The notes beneath the pieces are model-generated. The model saw nothing but the letters and a program-made list of their open reading frames with translations. It searched no databases and was not told the origin of the DNA. DNA of 64,000 nt, taken from Photorhabdus cinerea (GTDB taxonomy: Bacteria; Pseudomonadota; Gammaproteobacteria; Enterobacterales; Enterobacteriaceae). Location of the stretch: positions 42,463 to 106,462 of the forward strand of contig NZ_PUJW01000017.1 of NCBI RefSeq assembly GCF_011189575.1. The letters run 5' to 3'. Shown piece after piece: positions 44,162 to 54,452 of this stretch (its first letter is position 1; every line of letters begins with the position of its first letter). The translations under genes were made by a program, and so were the position numbers.

Positions 44162-46852
44162 ATGTATAACAGACAATCTTCAATCAATTCATCAACCATA
44201 AACCGTTACTATGGCTTGTTCATTGCCCTGCTTTTTGTTTCCCTATTTTTATATAGCTATAACTACTTCAACGCCTGGCTGATGGGAAAAAAGTACGCGC
44301 TAAATAGTGTTGCAACCAAAATGGTATTGCAGATAGAAGATTATCGTTACCATGCTAATTCTATCTTTGAACAAGCTAATATCTCACCTTTTAAACTACA
44401 GGGGCCTGTTTCACCGATGAAGCTACGACCTGATGTTTATTGGCTTGAAAGTCGTTATCAGGCTATCGACGCTATTATTTTTGGTCACCATAACACTACA
44501 AGTGCAGCGTTGGCACAACGTCTTTCCAATTATATAGAGATTTTGTGGGGCGCCCGCAATGAATACAACTCTATGTACTATCTGAACGGTAAAGATAACA
44601 ATCTGTTTTTAATAACAACTCACTCTATTCTTAAACCAGAATTAAGATTTAAAGAAAGTTATCTGACACTTACAGCAGAATCGAAACGTTCAGAGATGCT
44701 GATGCAGTCTACCGCTTTAGATGAACGGGAAAATATTTCATCAATCCGTAAGCTAAGTGGCGAGAATCTCTATTTCTACACTTACAGGGCAACATTCAAC
44801 TCACCAGGTCAATTGGCGACCGTTATCGCTTTTGATTTACCTATTAGCCATCTCCTTCCTATCGATATGGGAGCAGCAAACTTCAGCTTACTATCTAACG
44901 ACGAACAAAACCCCGATGAAACTAATAAAGCGAATATCTCACAAAATGGTTTCTGGCTCGAATTCTCTCAACCACTCAGTGGCACGAAATACAAATTACT
45001 GTATCGGGTATCGCTCAAAGATTTGCTGATCGATTTGTTGTACAAAAACATCTGGCTACTGCTGGCAGATTCAATATTTATTATTCTGTCTCTGGGTGGG
45101 CTTATTTACATTCGTAAAAAATATATTACCCCAAATGCTCTTATGAACCACGAGCTACAAGTCAAGGATGCGTTAAGTAACGATATTATCTCCAATATCC
45201 CAATTGGTTTACTGATTTATGATTTCTCGACAAATCAGATAATCATGAGTAATAAAATTGCTGATCATCTATTGCCTGATATCGACTTAAACAAAATTAA
45301 GATGATGGCAAAGCAACATCATGGTGTCATCCAAACATCAATTGACGATTCAGTCTATGAAATTAAAGTGCACAACATCCACCTGTTGCCAGAAACTTAT
45401 CTATTTTTATTGCAAGATAAAGACCAGGAAGCATTGATTAACAAGCGTTTACAACTTGCACATCTCGAACATGATAAGAGCGTACAAGCCCGACGTTTTA
45501 TGCTAACAAACATTAGCTCAGAGCTGAAACAGCCAATAAAGGAATTAAATAATATTGCTTACCAACTAAAACAAATCCCTATAGAGGAAAATAGTGATCA
45601 TATCGTCAATAATTTATTAACTAAATCCGAATATATATCCGGCTGGGTCGAGAATATCTCATTTCTGAATGAATTGGAATTAGGTGACTGGCAAGCAAAA
45701 AGTGAGTCATTTTCATTATCACACATGTTAGACGATATTTTTAAAAAAGTGTTATCAAAAATAAATAACAAGGGATTAAATTATTATTATCACTGTAATA
45801 TTAACCCTGAATCCATATTTATTGGCGATGGCTCTGTTATCAGTAAAATTATCCTGATGTTAGTTAACTATGCAATCACGATTACATCTTATGGGAAAAT
45901 ATCACTCATAGTTAATTATTCTCAGAAATACAAAGATCAAATTCAGATCGAAGTTATAGATACCGGAGCCGGGCTGAATTCAAACGATTTGGCAAATTTG
46001 AATTATCCATTTCTAAACAAAGCGGTTGGAGATAAATATCAGTCCAATTCAGGGCTGACCTTCTATCTCTGTGACCAATTATGTCGAAAACTCAGTGGTC
46101 ATTTTACTATAAACAGCAAACCTAACCTTGGTACACATTACACCATCAGTTTGCCACTGATAATCGATCAAGACCAATGCCCACCGCTACTGGAAGATAT
46201 TACCGCTTTACTGGATATTAGCAATACAGAAATCCGTAAGATCATACAAAATTACCTAAGACATTATGGTGCTGCTTACTTTGATAAAAAGAAAGAAAAT
46301 ATCAGTAGAGATTACGATATCATATTGACAGATAAGCCGTATGATTCCGCCAGATCTACTATATTGTTGGTTGGTGATCTTGCTGGCTTTGAGCAGATGA
46401 CACCTGACTATATTAGATGTAACTACAATCTGAGCGAAGCGGTTATCAATGCCATTTCGTTATTAATTGAGAGAAACTTCAGTTTTAACGAATTTAATGA
46501 AAATTCAGAAATGTCACCATTTAACAATGAAGACACTGATTACGATACTGAAAATGTTATAAGCAGTTACCGAAAACAGCTGGCAGATAGCGATTATCAG
46601 CAATTATTTATCGAGACAGTACCGATAGATATTAATAAACTGTATACTGATATCGAGCAACATGATTTGATATCACTTTCGCAAACAGCCCATCGCCTAA
46701 AAGGTGTCTTTGCTATGTTAGACTTAGAATTCCTCAAATCTTCTTGCGAAACACTGGAACAACACATAACAAGCAGTAGCGAAATAGAGATTAAAAATAG
46801 CATTAGCCACATTGATTTTTTCATCACAAGGCTATTGCAGCAAGGTAACTAA
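44162..46852 (+). CDS. rcsD: RcsD, phosphotransfer protein of the Rcs phosphorelay
   Basis: 896-residue inner-membrane protein passing phosphate from RcsC to RcsB. Two membrane segments (about residues 17-37 and 298-318) enclose a periplasmic domain. The histidine-kinase-like part is degenerate, lacking a phospho-accepting His and keeping only partial ATP-binding motifs (DTGAGLNSNDL, SNSGLTFYLC). The C-terminal HPt domain carries SLSQTAHRLKGVFAMLDL near residue 840 with the phosphorylated His. It is followed after 4 bp by rcsB. The Rcs system controls capsule, motility and envelope stress. Confidence 0.95.
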   Translation: MYNRQSSINSSTINRYYGLFIALLFVSLFLYSYNYFNAWLMGKKYALNSVATKMVLQIEDYRYHANSIFEQANISPFKLQGPVSPMKLRPDVYWLESRYQAIDAIIFGHHNTTSAALAQRLSNYIEILWGARNEYNSMYYLNGKDNNLFLITTHSILKPELRFKESYLTLTAESKRSEMLMQSTALDERENISSIRKLSGENLYFYTYRATFNSPGQLATVIAFDLPISHLLPIDMGAANFSLLSNDEQNPDETNKANISQNGFWLEFSQPLSGTKYKLLYRVSLKDLLIDLLYKNIWLLLADSIFIILSLGGLIYIRKKYITPNALMNHELQVKDALSNDIISNIPIGLLIYDFSTNQIIMSNKIADHLLPDIDLNKIKMMAKQHHGVIQTSIDDSVYEIKVHNIHLLPETYLFLLQDKDQEALINKRLQLAHLEHDKSVQARRFMLTNISSELKQPIKELNNIAYQLKQIPIEENSDHIVNNLLTKSEYISGWVENISFLNELELGDWQAKSESFSLSHMLDDIFKKVLSKINNKGLNYYYHCNINPESIFIGDGSVISKIILMLVNYAITITSYGKISLIVNYSQKYKDQIQIEVIDTGAGLNSNDLANLNYPFLNKAVGDKYQSNSGLTFYLCDQLCRKLSGHFTINSKPNLGTHYTISLPLIIDQDQCPPLLEDITALLDISNTEIRKIIQNYLRHYGAAYFDKKKENISRDYDIILTDKPYDSARSTILLVGDLAGFEQMTPDYIRCNYNLSEAVINAISLLIERNFSFNEFNENSEMSPFNNEDTDYDTENVISSYRKQLADSDYQQLFIETVPIDINKLYTDIEQHDLISLSQTAHRLKGVFAMLDLEFLKSSCETLEQHITSSSEIEIKNSISHIDFFITRLLQQGN

Positions 46853-46856
46853 TAAG

Positions 46857-47510
46857 ATGAATAACCTTAACATCATTATTGCTGATGACCATCCAATTGT
46901 TCTGTTTGGCATCCGTAAATCACTTGAACGACTCGAATGGATCAACGTCGTCGCTGAGTCTGAAGACTCTACTACATTGATCAACAATCTGTCTTGTATT
47001 AAAGCAAATGTACTGATCACTGATTTGTCCATGCCTGGAGACATATATGGTGATGGAATCAATTTGATTAAATACATCAAACGCCATTACCCCAGGCTAT
47101 CAATCATTGTTCTAACCATGAACAATAACCCAGCCATTTTAAGTGCTGTACTCGAACTTGATATCGAAGGAGTCGTCTTAAAACAAGGAGCACCAACAGA
47201 TTTATCTGACGTATTGACTGCCCTGAAACAAGGGGAAAGATTTATGCCGGAGAGCGTTTCTGAGCTGTTGAAAAAAGTAACGAAAACCCGCTACGGTGAC
47301 AAACCATTATCACAGAAAGAAAGTGAAGTGCTACGCCTGTTTGCCCAAGGTTTTCTGGTAACGGACATTGCGAAAAAGCTAAATCGTAGTGTCAAAACTA
47401 TCAGCAGTCAGAAAAAATCGGCAATGGTAAAACTCGGTGTGAATAACGATATTGCACTACTTAATTATCTTGCTTCTGTAGCTATCAATGCCAATGATAA
47501 TGTTCATTAA
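46857..47510 (+). CDS. rcsB: RcsB, response regulator
   Basis: 217 residues. Receiver domain with Asp56 in LITDLSMPG and LTMNNNPAILSAVLE, then a LuxR/FixJ-type DNA-binding domain (LSQKESEVLRLFAQGFLVTD then IAKKLNRSVKTISSQKKSAM). ATG at 46857; an upstream frame overlaps rcsD but adds nothing. It is co-transcribed with rcsD and acts as a homodimer or with RcsA and others. Confidence 0.97.
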   Translation: MNNLNIIIADDHPIVLFGIRKSLERLEWINVVAESEDSTTLINNLSCIKANVLITDLSMPGDIYGDGINLIKYIKRHYPRLSIIVLTMNNNPAILSAVLELDIEGVVLKQGAPTDLSDVLTALKQGERFMPESVSELLKKVTKTRYGDKPLSQKESEVLRLFAQGFLVTDIAKKLNRSVKTISSQKKSAMVKLGVNNDIALLNYLASVAINANDNVH

Positions 47511-47543
47511 ATGCGGTCCGTTATTTTAATATGAAACGAGTTC

Positions 47544-47578
47544 TGATGCCTGGGACTATTATGGTACCAGGCATTATT
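47544..47578. terminator. Bidirectional terminator between rcsB and rcsC
   Basis: ATGCCTGG and CCAGGCAT with a 13-nt loop and T runs on both sides, between the convergent rcsB and rcsC genes. Confidence 0.8.
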
Positions 47579-50410
47579 TTAAGCGCTAATACTCCTGACC
47601 TCTGTTAGTGCCTGTTTAAGAGTAGCAAGGGAAACAGGCTTAGATAAACAATCATTCATCCCAGCATCAATGCAGCGCTGCTTTTCTTCTGCCAGAGCAT
47701 TTGCTGTAATACCAATAATCGGCAACTCACACCCTTTATTCCGTAAATGCGTTGTCAGCGCATAACCATCCATGTTAGGCATATTGACATCTGTCAGAAT
47801 GATATCAACGTATCCTTTCTTCAAATATTCCAATGCATCCAATCCGTCATTCGCCATCGCCGTCTGAAAACCAATAGATTTCAACTGATCAGTCAATAAA
47901 TAACGATTGATAGGATGATCGTCTACTACCAAAACCATCATAGTATTAAGCTCAGTACTTGCCTGCAAGACAGGCAGTGCTGTATTCAATACTTCATTAT
48001 TACCCGGTGAAATTAGCCTATCAATAAGTGTAGTTAAATCATGCAAATAGTAAGTATTATGTAACCAATAGTTTTCTCTGATTTGTTCTGGTGAGCCAAT
48101 ATAGGCCGTCGATAATTCAATATAAGCATATATAGGTGTAATAACAGCATCAGAGAAGTCACTGATAATAATTTCACTGCTATCTGTATTTTGCCCATGA
48201 TATAAAACAATTTGTAAACCATGATAAATCAGAAAACGCTGTAAAAAATCTTCCAGATAAAGATTACGTATAGCCAGTATAACTTTTTGCTGATACTCAT
48301 TAATTAGCTGGATTTTTGGTATATATTTCGCACCGTATAAAGGTAAACGGATAGAAAACATACTGCCTATCTGTGGCTGTGAAATGACTTCAATATCACC
48401 ATCCATCAAGTTGATAAGTTTTTCACAAATCGCTAAACCAAGGCCCGTTCCTTGAGATGAACTTTCAGTATTTGGCATTATCTGGAAAAACGGATCAAAT
48501 AACTGAATAAGCTCCTTATCAGAAATTCCTACGCCTGTATCCTTTACTCTGACATACAAGTAATCCCTATCAACTACCACATGTATAGCCACACATCCAG
48601 TATCAGTGAATTTAATCGCATTATTCAACAGATTAGATATAACCTGTTGTAATCGAACGGGATCATTGCGGATATAATCCGGTACATCCGGTTCGACATA
48701 GCAATATAAGCTCAACGACTTTTTCGTAACTAATGGCAGATAGTTGGAAATAACGTGAGAGATAACTTCCTGACAAGAAAATTCTTTAGGTTCAATTTTA
48801 AGCTGTTTAGATTCAATCTTTGAGAAATCTAGGATGTCGCTGATAATTTTCAGTAACAAAGCTGAAGAGTTATCCATCGTTGATAATAAACGGACTGATT
48901 CAGCTGGTAATGAATGGGATTGTAATAACTCCAGGTTGCCAATAATTCCGTAAAGAGGTGTTCTCAATTCGTGGCTAACAGTCGCCAAAAACATCGACTT
49001 AGAATAGCTAGCCTGCTCTGATGCCAATGCCATTTCCTGTAATGATTTTTCCATCCGTACACGAACACTGATGTCAACCAATACACAAATTGCCACTTCT
49101 TCATTCCTGTAACGGGAATGAACAAAGCTGATTTGCAGATGATTGTTATTACTGGTTACTACGTCAACATAGCTGCTGGTTCTATCACAAATAATATGAA
49201 TAATACGTTCCCGATCTTCATGGGTCAGCATTTTCAAATAATTATGAGCCAATTCATTACTCAAAATATTACTGCCATCGCTTACCCGCAATATACTGAT
49301 CCCAACAGGAGCTGAAGCGACAATTTTATGATTAAACTGCTCGTGTTCCTCCAAACGAATCGCATTTTCTTCCGCCGGAACAAACATTTTCCGCTCAAAC
49401 AGATATACCAAGATAATGATGACAAAAGCAGATAGCACATTAAGCACAATGCTGCTAATAATCTGTATCTTAAAACCTTCAAAAATATTTTTCAGTGGAA
49501 GCGCGTAAATTATACTGAATGAAGATGGAATTAACCGGCGTTTTAACAATAAATCAGTGAAGTTATCATCATAGCCAAAATAAGGCGCTGCCAACTGATA
49601 ATCATCATAATCAAGTTTGTAGTCATCATTTGCCGGATAGTGCAACACGGGTTGATTACTACGATTTAACAATGTTATTGAAATCGGACGATCTTGCCTT
49701 TGAATAAAAGTATCTAATCTGATGAACTGTTCAATTCCTATCATGGCAACCATCTGACCGTTTACATATACCGGTGCCAACACATAGAGATGGCCGCTAT
49801 CCGATCTTGCACCAGGCATAACCCAATAAACATTTCGTTCTTTACCTTGCTCTTTCAGACTAATAAGTCTACGTGAGTTTTCATAGACTATTTTTTTCAG
49901 CGTATCAAGCTCAGTCGTAGTATTACGAATAGAAAAATTCACCATACACATGCTTTGCGTACCCACCAGAAAAACCTGGTTCAAACCCTGAGGAGCCGCA
50001 AGATTATCTTTCCAATAAAAGATAAGATTATTCAATGAATTTAAGTAACTATGGGTGTTTTTACGAAAGGTATGGCAGTCAGCGCTTTGGTTTAAAGGAT
50101 AATAAGAAAAAGCTGGGTTATTATGTGGAAAATCAAAAACTGCACTCTTTTTTTCATTGGAATTCAGTAAATGCTTCTCTGTCATATATTGGATATCGCG
50201 CAGAATACTGGCTGTATGACGCACATAAGAGAGGGTAGAATCATAATTAGCATTATATTCTTGCCGGATGTCAGATTTTACTTCATTAAAAATATTAACC
50301 AGGTAAAAAGCCGTTAACAAAGCTCCTAATGCCCACAACATCAAACCAATTACCCGGAAAAGATAACGGGATATTTTCAGCGTTGTACGAAAAGAAGAAA
50401 GATATCTCAA
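47579..50410 (-). CDS. rcsC: RcsC, hybrid sensor kinase
   Basis: About 943 residues: two membrane segments (about 20-40 and 310-335), a periplasmic sensor, a PAS-like region, a kinase core with the H-box ATVSHELRTPLYGIIGN near residue 472 and G-boxes DTGVGISDKEL and GTGLGLAICEKL, an RcsC-specific middle domain, and a C-terminal receiver with ILTDVNMPNMDGY. I place the start at TTG 50410 because (M)RYLSSFRTTLKISRYLFR then aligns with the start of E. coli RcsC and an AGG lies 7 bp upstream; a TTG at 50431 has no ribosome-binding site. Convergent with rcsDB. Confidence 0.93.
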   Translation of the reverse strand: MRYLSSFRTTLKISRYLFRVIGLMLWALGALLTAFYLVNIFNEVKSDIRQEYNANYDSTLSYVRHTASILRDIQYMTEKHLLNSNEKKSAVFDFPHNNPAFSYYPLNQSADCHTFRKNTHSYLNSLNNLIFYWKDNLAAPQGLNQVFLVGTQSMCMVNFSIRNTTTELDTLKKIVYENSRRLISLKEQGKERNVYWVMPGARSDSGHLYVLAPVYVNGQMVAMIGIEQFIRLDTFIQRQDRPISITLLNRSNQPVLHYPANDDYKLDYDDYQLAAPYFGYDDNFTDLLLKRRLIPSSFSIIYALPLKNIFEGFKIQIISSIVLNVLSAFVIIILVYLFERKMFVPAEENAIRLEEHEQFNHKIVASAPVGISILRVSDGSNILSNELAHNYLKMLTHEDRERIIHIICDRTSSYVDVVTSNNNHLQISFVHSRYRNEEVAICVLVDISVRVRMEKSLQEMALASEQASYSKSMFLATVSHELRTPLYGIIGNLELLQSHSLPAESVRLLSTMDNSSALLLKIISDILDFSKIESKQLKIEPKEFSCQEVISHVISNYLPLVTKKSLSLYCYVEPDVPDYIRNDPVRLQQVISNLLNNAIKFTDTGCVAIHVVVDRDYLYVRVKDTGVGISDKELIQLFDPFFQIMPNTESSSQGTGLGLAICEKLINLMDGDIEVISQPQIGSMFSIRLPLYGAKYIPKIQLINEYQQKVILAIRNLYLEDFLQRFLIYHGLQIVLYHGQNTDSSEIIISDFSDAVITPIYAYIELSTAYIGSPEQIRENYWLHNTYYLHDLTTLIDRLISPGNNEVLNTALPVLQASTELNTMMVLVVDDHPINRYLLTDQLKSIGFQTAMANDGLDALEYLKKGYVDIILTDVNMPNMDGYALTTHLRNKGCELPIIGITANALAEEKQRCIDAGMNDCLSKPVSLATLKQALTEVRSISA

Positions 50411-50524
50411 AAGGCTACCTGATAAAAACAAACATCATTCAACGTAATGAATTACAGGATATACCAGAGCTTAAGAATTACAAAGAATCATCTGTTATAA
50501 TTCTAATTTAATAAAAATCGCCTG

Positions 50525-50558
50525 AAGGAACAGGTACCGAAGTACCTGTTCCTTAATT
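50525..50558 (-). terminator. Terminator of gyrA
   Basis: Perfect 13-bp stem AAGGAACAGGTAC / GTACCTGTTCCTT with a CGAA loop, just after the gyrA stop on the minus strand. Confidence 0.85.
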
Positions 50559-50578
50559 GAGTGAAAAAATATTTTCAC

Positions 50579-53209
50579 TTAAACCAGATCAGCCGATTCT
50601 CTGCCACTATCAGCATCAGGTGAATTGGTATTGTCGCTTTCCAATCCTTCCCCTTCTTCTACCAACTCATCTTCATCATCTTCAGGTTCTGCAACCCGCT
50701 GTAAGCCAACAACTTTCTCATCTTGAGCAGTACGGATCAGTGTTACACCCTGAGTATTCCGGCCAACAACACTGACTTCAGACACCCTTGTACGTACCAA
50801 TGTACCGGCATCGGTAATCATCATAATCTGATCAGTTGGCTCAACTTGAATTGCGCCGACCACATTACCATTACGCTCGCTGACCTTAATTGAGATAACC
50901 CCCTGAGTTGCTCGGGATTTAATTGGATACTCATTTTCAGCCGTACGTTTACCGTAACCGTTTTCAGTCACTGTCAGGATCTCTCCTTCTCCACGCGGGA
51001 TAATCAGAGAAACAACTTTGTCTTTACCATTGAGCTTAATACCGCGTACTCCGGTGGCTGTACGTCCCATTGCACGAACAGCGCCCTCTTCAAAGCGAAC
51101 AACTTTCCCTTCAGCAGAAAACAGCATGACTTCATTACTGCCATCAGTCAGGTCAACGCCTATCAGTTCATCACCTTCGTTGAGGTTAACCGCAAGAATA
51201 CCAGCACTACGTGGACGGCTAAAATCCTGTAACGCGGTTTTCTTCACTGTCCCGCTGGCAGTAGCCATAAAGACATACAGCCCATCTTCATATTCACGCA
51301 CCGGCAGAATCGCCGTAATTCTCTCATTTTGCTCTAACGGCAACAGGTTAACAATCGGACGACCACGCGCACCACGGCTAGCCTCCGGTAATTGATAAAC
51401 CTTCATCCAGTACAGGCGGCCACGGCTGGAGAAGCAGAGGATCGTATCGTGAGTATTGGCAACCAACAACTTGTCAATAAAATCTTCTTCTTTAATACGC
51501 GCTGCGGATTTACCTTTACCACCACGGCGCTGCGCTTCATAGTCAGATAACGGCTGATATTTGACATACCCTTGATGTGACAGCGTGACAACAACATCTT
51601 CCTGATTAATCAGATCTTCAATATTGATGTCAGCGGTATTTTCAGTGATCTCAGTGCGGCGGGCATCATTATATTGCGCTTTGACTGCCAACAACTCTTC
51701 ACGGATCACTTCCATCAAACGATATGGGTTCTCCAGAATAAACAGCAACTCACCGATTAACGTCAGCAATTCACGATATTCATCCAACAGTTTTTCATGC
51801 TCCAAGCCGGTCAGTTTCTGCAAACGCAGATCCAGAATGGCTTGAGCCTGTTGTTCGGTCAGATAATATTTACCGTCATGCACGCCATATTGTGATTCCA
51901 GCCATTCAGGGCGAGCGGCATCATCACCAGCACGTTCCAGCATGGAAGCAACATTGCCTAATATCCATGGCTGAGCAACTAACGCCGCTTTTGCCTCGGC
52001 TGGCGTCGGTGCACGACGAATCAGTCCGATAATAGGATCGATATTCGCCAGCGCCACAGCCAATGCCTCAAGAATATGGGCACGTTCACGAGCTTTACGT
52101 AATTCAAAGATTGTACGACGAGTGACTACTTCGCGGCGGTGGCATATAAATGCAGAAATAATGTCTTTCAGATTCAGCAGTTTTGGCTGTCCCTGATGCA
52201 GCGCCACCATGTTGATACCGAAAGAAACCTGAAGCTGAGTCAGGGAATAAAGGTTATTCAAAACCACTTCACCCACAGCATCGCGTTTCACTTCGATAAC
52301 AATACGCATGCCGTCCTTATCAGATTCGTCACGAAGAGCACTAATCCCTTCAATGCGCTTTTCCTTCACCAGTTCGGCAATTTTTTCAATCAGGCGAGCT
52401 TTGTTAACTTGATAAGGGATCTCGTGTACCAGAATAGTTTCACGGCCATTTTTCTCGTTAACTTCAATTTCAGCACGGGCACGGATATAAATTTTGCCGC
52501 GACCAGTCCGATAAGCCTCCTGAATACCCCGACGACCATTAATGATCGCAGCAGTCGGGAAATCCGGGCCAGGAATATACTGCATCAGCCCTTCAATGCT
52601 GATGTTTTCATCATCAATATAAGCCAGACAGCCATCAATAACTTCGGATAAGTTATGAGGAGGAATGTTCGTTGCCATACCCACTGCGATACCGGAAGAA
52701 CCGTTGATCAGCAGATTGGGTACTTTAGCTGGCATGACTTCCGGGATCTGCTCGGTACCATCATAGTTCGGCACAAAATCGACGGTTTCTTTTTCCAGAT
52801 CCGCCAGCAGCTCATGGGCAATTTTCGCCATACGCACTTCGGTGTAACGCATAGCTGCGGCTGAGTCACCATCGACTGACCCAAAGTTACCCTGACCATC
52901 AACCAACATATAGCGCAGGGAAAACGGCTGAGCCATACGAACAATCGTATCGTAGACTGCGCCATCCCCATGTGGGTGGTATTTACCGATAACGTCTCCG
53001 ACAACACGGGCAGACTTCTTATAGGGTTTATTCCAATCATTTCCCAGCACACTCATTGCGAAAAGTACGCGACGATGTACTGGCTTCAGTCCGTCTCGAA
53101 CATCTGGTAGTGCACGCCCGACAATAACAGACATTGCATAATCCAAATACGAGCTTTTCAGCTCTTCTTCGATATTGACCGGCGTGATTTCTCTGGCAAT
53201 GTCGCTCAT
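50579..53209 (-). CDS. gyrA: GyrA, DNA gyrase subunit A
   Basis: 876 residues from the ATG at 53209 (MSDIAREITPVNIEEELKSS). Breakage-reunion domain with the catalytic Tyr in AAMRYTEVRMAKIA near residue 122, and a C-terminal beta-pinwheel with the GyrA box QRRGGKGKSAARI near 560 and repeated blades. The quinolone-determining stretch reads HPHGDGAVYD: residue 83, Ser in E. coli, is Gly, while Asp87 is kept. Monocistronic with a terminator downstream; divergent from ubiG. Confidence 0.98.
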   Translation of the reverse strand: MSDIAREITPVNIEEELKSSYLDYAMSVIVGRALPDVRDGLKPVHRRVLFAMSVLGNDWNKPYKKSARVVGDVIGKYHPHGDGAVYDTIVRMAQPFSLRYMLVDGQGNFGSVDGDSAAAMRYTEVRMAKIAHELLADLEKETVDFVPNYDGTEQIPEVMPAKVPNLLINGSSGIAVGMATNIPPHNLSEVIDGCLAYIDDENISIEGLMQYIPGPDFPTAAIINGRRGIQEAYRTGRGKIYIRARAEIEVNEKNGRETILVHEIPYQVNKARLIEKIAELVKEKRIEGISALRDESDKDGMRIVIEVKRDAVGEVVLNNLYSLTQLQVSFGINMVALHQGQPKLLNLKDIISAFICHRREVVTRRTIFELRKARERAHILEALAVALANIDPIIGLIRRAPTPAEAKAALVAQPWILGNVASMLERAGDDAARPEWLESQYGVHDGKYYLTEQQAQAILDLRLQKLTGLEHEKLLDEYRELLTLIGELLFILENPYRLMEVIREELLAVKAQYNDARRTEITENTADINIEDLINQEDVVVTLSHQGYVKYQPLSDYEAQRRGGKGKSAARIKEEDFIDKLLVANTHDTILCFSSRGRLYWMKVYQLPEASRGARGRPIVNLLPLEQNERITAILPVREYEDGLYVFMATASGTVKKTALQDFSRPRSAGILAVNLNEGDELIGVDLTDGSNEVMLFSAEGKVVRFEEGAVRAMGRTATGVRGIKLNGKDKVVSLIIPRGEGEILTVTENGYGKRTAENEYPIKSRATQGVISIKVSERNGNVVGAIQVEPTDQIMMITDAGTLVRTRVSEVSVVGRNTQGVTLIRTAQDEKVVGLQRVAEPEDDEDELVEEGEGLESDNTNSPDADSGRESADLV

Positions 53210-53364
53210 GGAGCCCACTATCCCTCATAATTCCGGATTCAAAGGTTTAGAACTATACCACAAATCAACAGTTTTATAAAAATCAGATACGGGTATTTAA
53301 AAATTAAGCCGTGTATACTGTTACCAGCCATCTGTAAAGAAAGTTTAAGGAGCAACAACCGTCG

Positions 53365-54087
53365 ATGAACACCAAAACCCCCTCCACGACAAACAATGTT
53401 GATCAACAAGAAATAAAAAAATTTGAAGCAGTTGCTTCCCGCTGGTGGGATCTGGAAGGTGAATTTCAGCCACTACACCGTATTAATCCACTACGCCTGA
53501 ATTATATTTTGCAACGTTCCGAGGGTATCTTCGGTAAAAAAGTCTTAGATGTGGGCTGTGGTGGTGGCATCTTGTCAGAAAGTATGGCCCGTGAAGGTGC
53601 CGAAGTGACCGGGCTTGATATGGGAACAGAGCCGCTTCAAGTTGCCCGGCTGCACGCCCTTGAATCAGGTATCCCAGTTACTTATGTACAGGAAACGGTA
53701 GAAAGTCACGCAGAAAAATATCCACAGGCTTATGATATCGTCACCTGTATGGAAATGCTGGAACATGTACCAGACCCTCAATCGGTTGTTCGAGCCTGTG
53801 CTCAGTTAGTAAAACCAGGTGGACATGTCTTTTTCTCTACCATTAACCGCAACAAGAAAGCCTGGCTCATGGCGGTGATTGGCGCAGAATATATTCTGAA
53901 AATGGTGCCGAAAGGAACCCATGATGCGAAGAAATTTATCCGTCCATCAGAGTTGATAGGCTGGATTGACAGAACTCCCCTGAAAGAACGGCATATCATT
54001 GGTCTGCATTATAATCCGCTGACGGATAAATTTAGCCTTGGTCACAATGTAGACATTAATTATATGCTGCATACTCAATATGTCTGA
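53365..54087 (+). CDS. ubiG: UbiG, ubiquinone O-methyltransferase
   Basis: 240 residues, the usual length. SAM-binding motif VLDVGCGGGILSESMAREGA near residue 57 and VTGLDMG, then EMLEHVPDP near 135 and INRNKKAWLMAVIGAEY near 158, specific to UbiG. It performs both O-methylations of ubiquinone synthesis. The gyrA-ubiG-nrdA order is that of other enterobacteria. Confidence 0.97.
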   Translation: MNTKTPSTTNNVDQQEIKKFEAVASRWWDLEGEFQPLHRINPLRLNYILQRSEGIFGKKVLDVGCGGGILSESMAREGAEVTGLDMGTEPLQVARLHALESGIPVTYVQETVESHAEKYPQAYDIVTCMEMLEHVPDPQSVVRACAQLVKPGGHVFFSTINRNKKAWLMAVIGAEYILKMVPKGTHDAKKFIRPSELIGWIDRTPLKERHIIGLHYNPLTDKFSLGHNVDINYMLHTQYV

Positions 54088-54228
54088 CATATTCATTGAC
54101 AGATTAATAAATCGACAAATGAATCATATTTTCAAGAATTTTTTTACTTAGGTTTACTCGTATTTCTGTCAGGTCAACTGCTAGTAATGATGCAGGCTTC
54201 CGGCTTTTTGATAAATTTAGTCCTCAAG

Positions 54229-54237
54229 TTATCCACA
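54229..54237 (+). promoter_or_regulatory. DnaA box upstream of nrdA
   Basis: TTATCCACA, a perfect DnaA box, about 215 bp before the nrdA start. DnaA control of nrdAB is known in E. coli; only the motif is seen here. Confidence 0.6.
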
Positions 54238-54275
54238 AAAATCCGTGTTTTTGTACACTTGATAAAAGCTGGTTT

Positions 54276-54323
54276 TAACATTATCTTGTTGTCATTATTT
54301 AGTGCACCCCCTACATATTGTGT
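54276..54323 (+). promoter_or_regulatory. Pair of NrdR-box-like sites upstream of nrdA
   Basis: The right box CCCCTACATATTGTGT (54308) agrees with the NrdR consensus (ACAC-W-ATATAT-W-GTGT) at about 13 of 16 positions and the left box TAACATTATCTTGTTG (54276) at about 10. They start 32 bp apart, the spacing typical of NrdR box pairs. Confidence 0.5.
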
Positions 54324-54452
54324 TCCTTAACATTCCATTACCACTACTCTCTCGTTGGTTTCTTCACCATTGAGGGAGTTACGTTTTGGTCTGACTGAAG
54401 ACACAAAGCAGGTGGGAGTGAGTCTGAAAGTAAATGTAAGGTATGCCTGTCC

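Noticed and set aside
50411..50431. Upstream TTG start for RcsC
   Set aside because: No ribosome-binding site; the TTG at 50410 aligns with the E. coli start and has AGG at good spacing.
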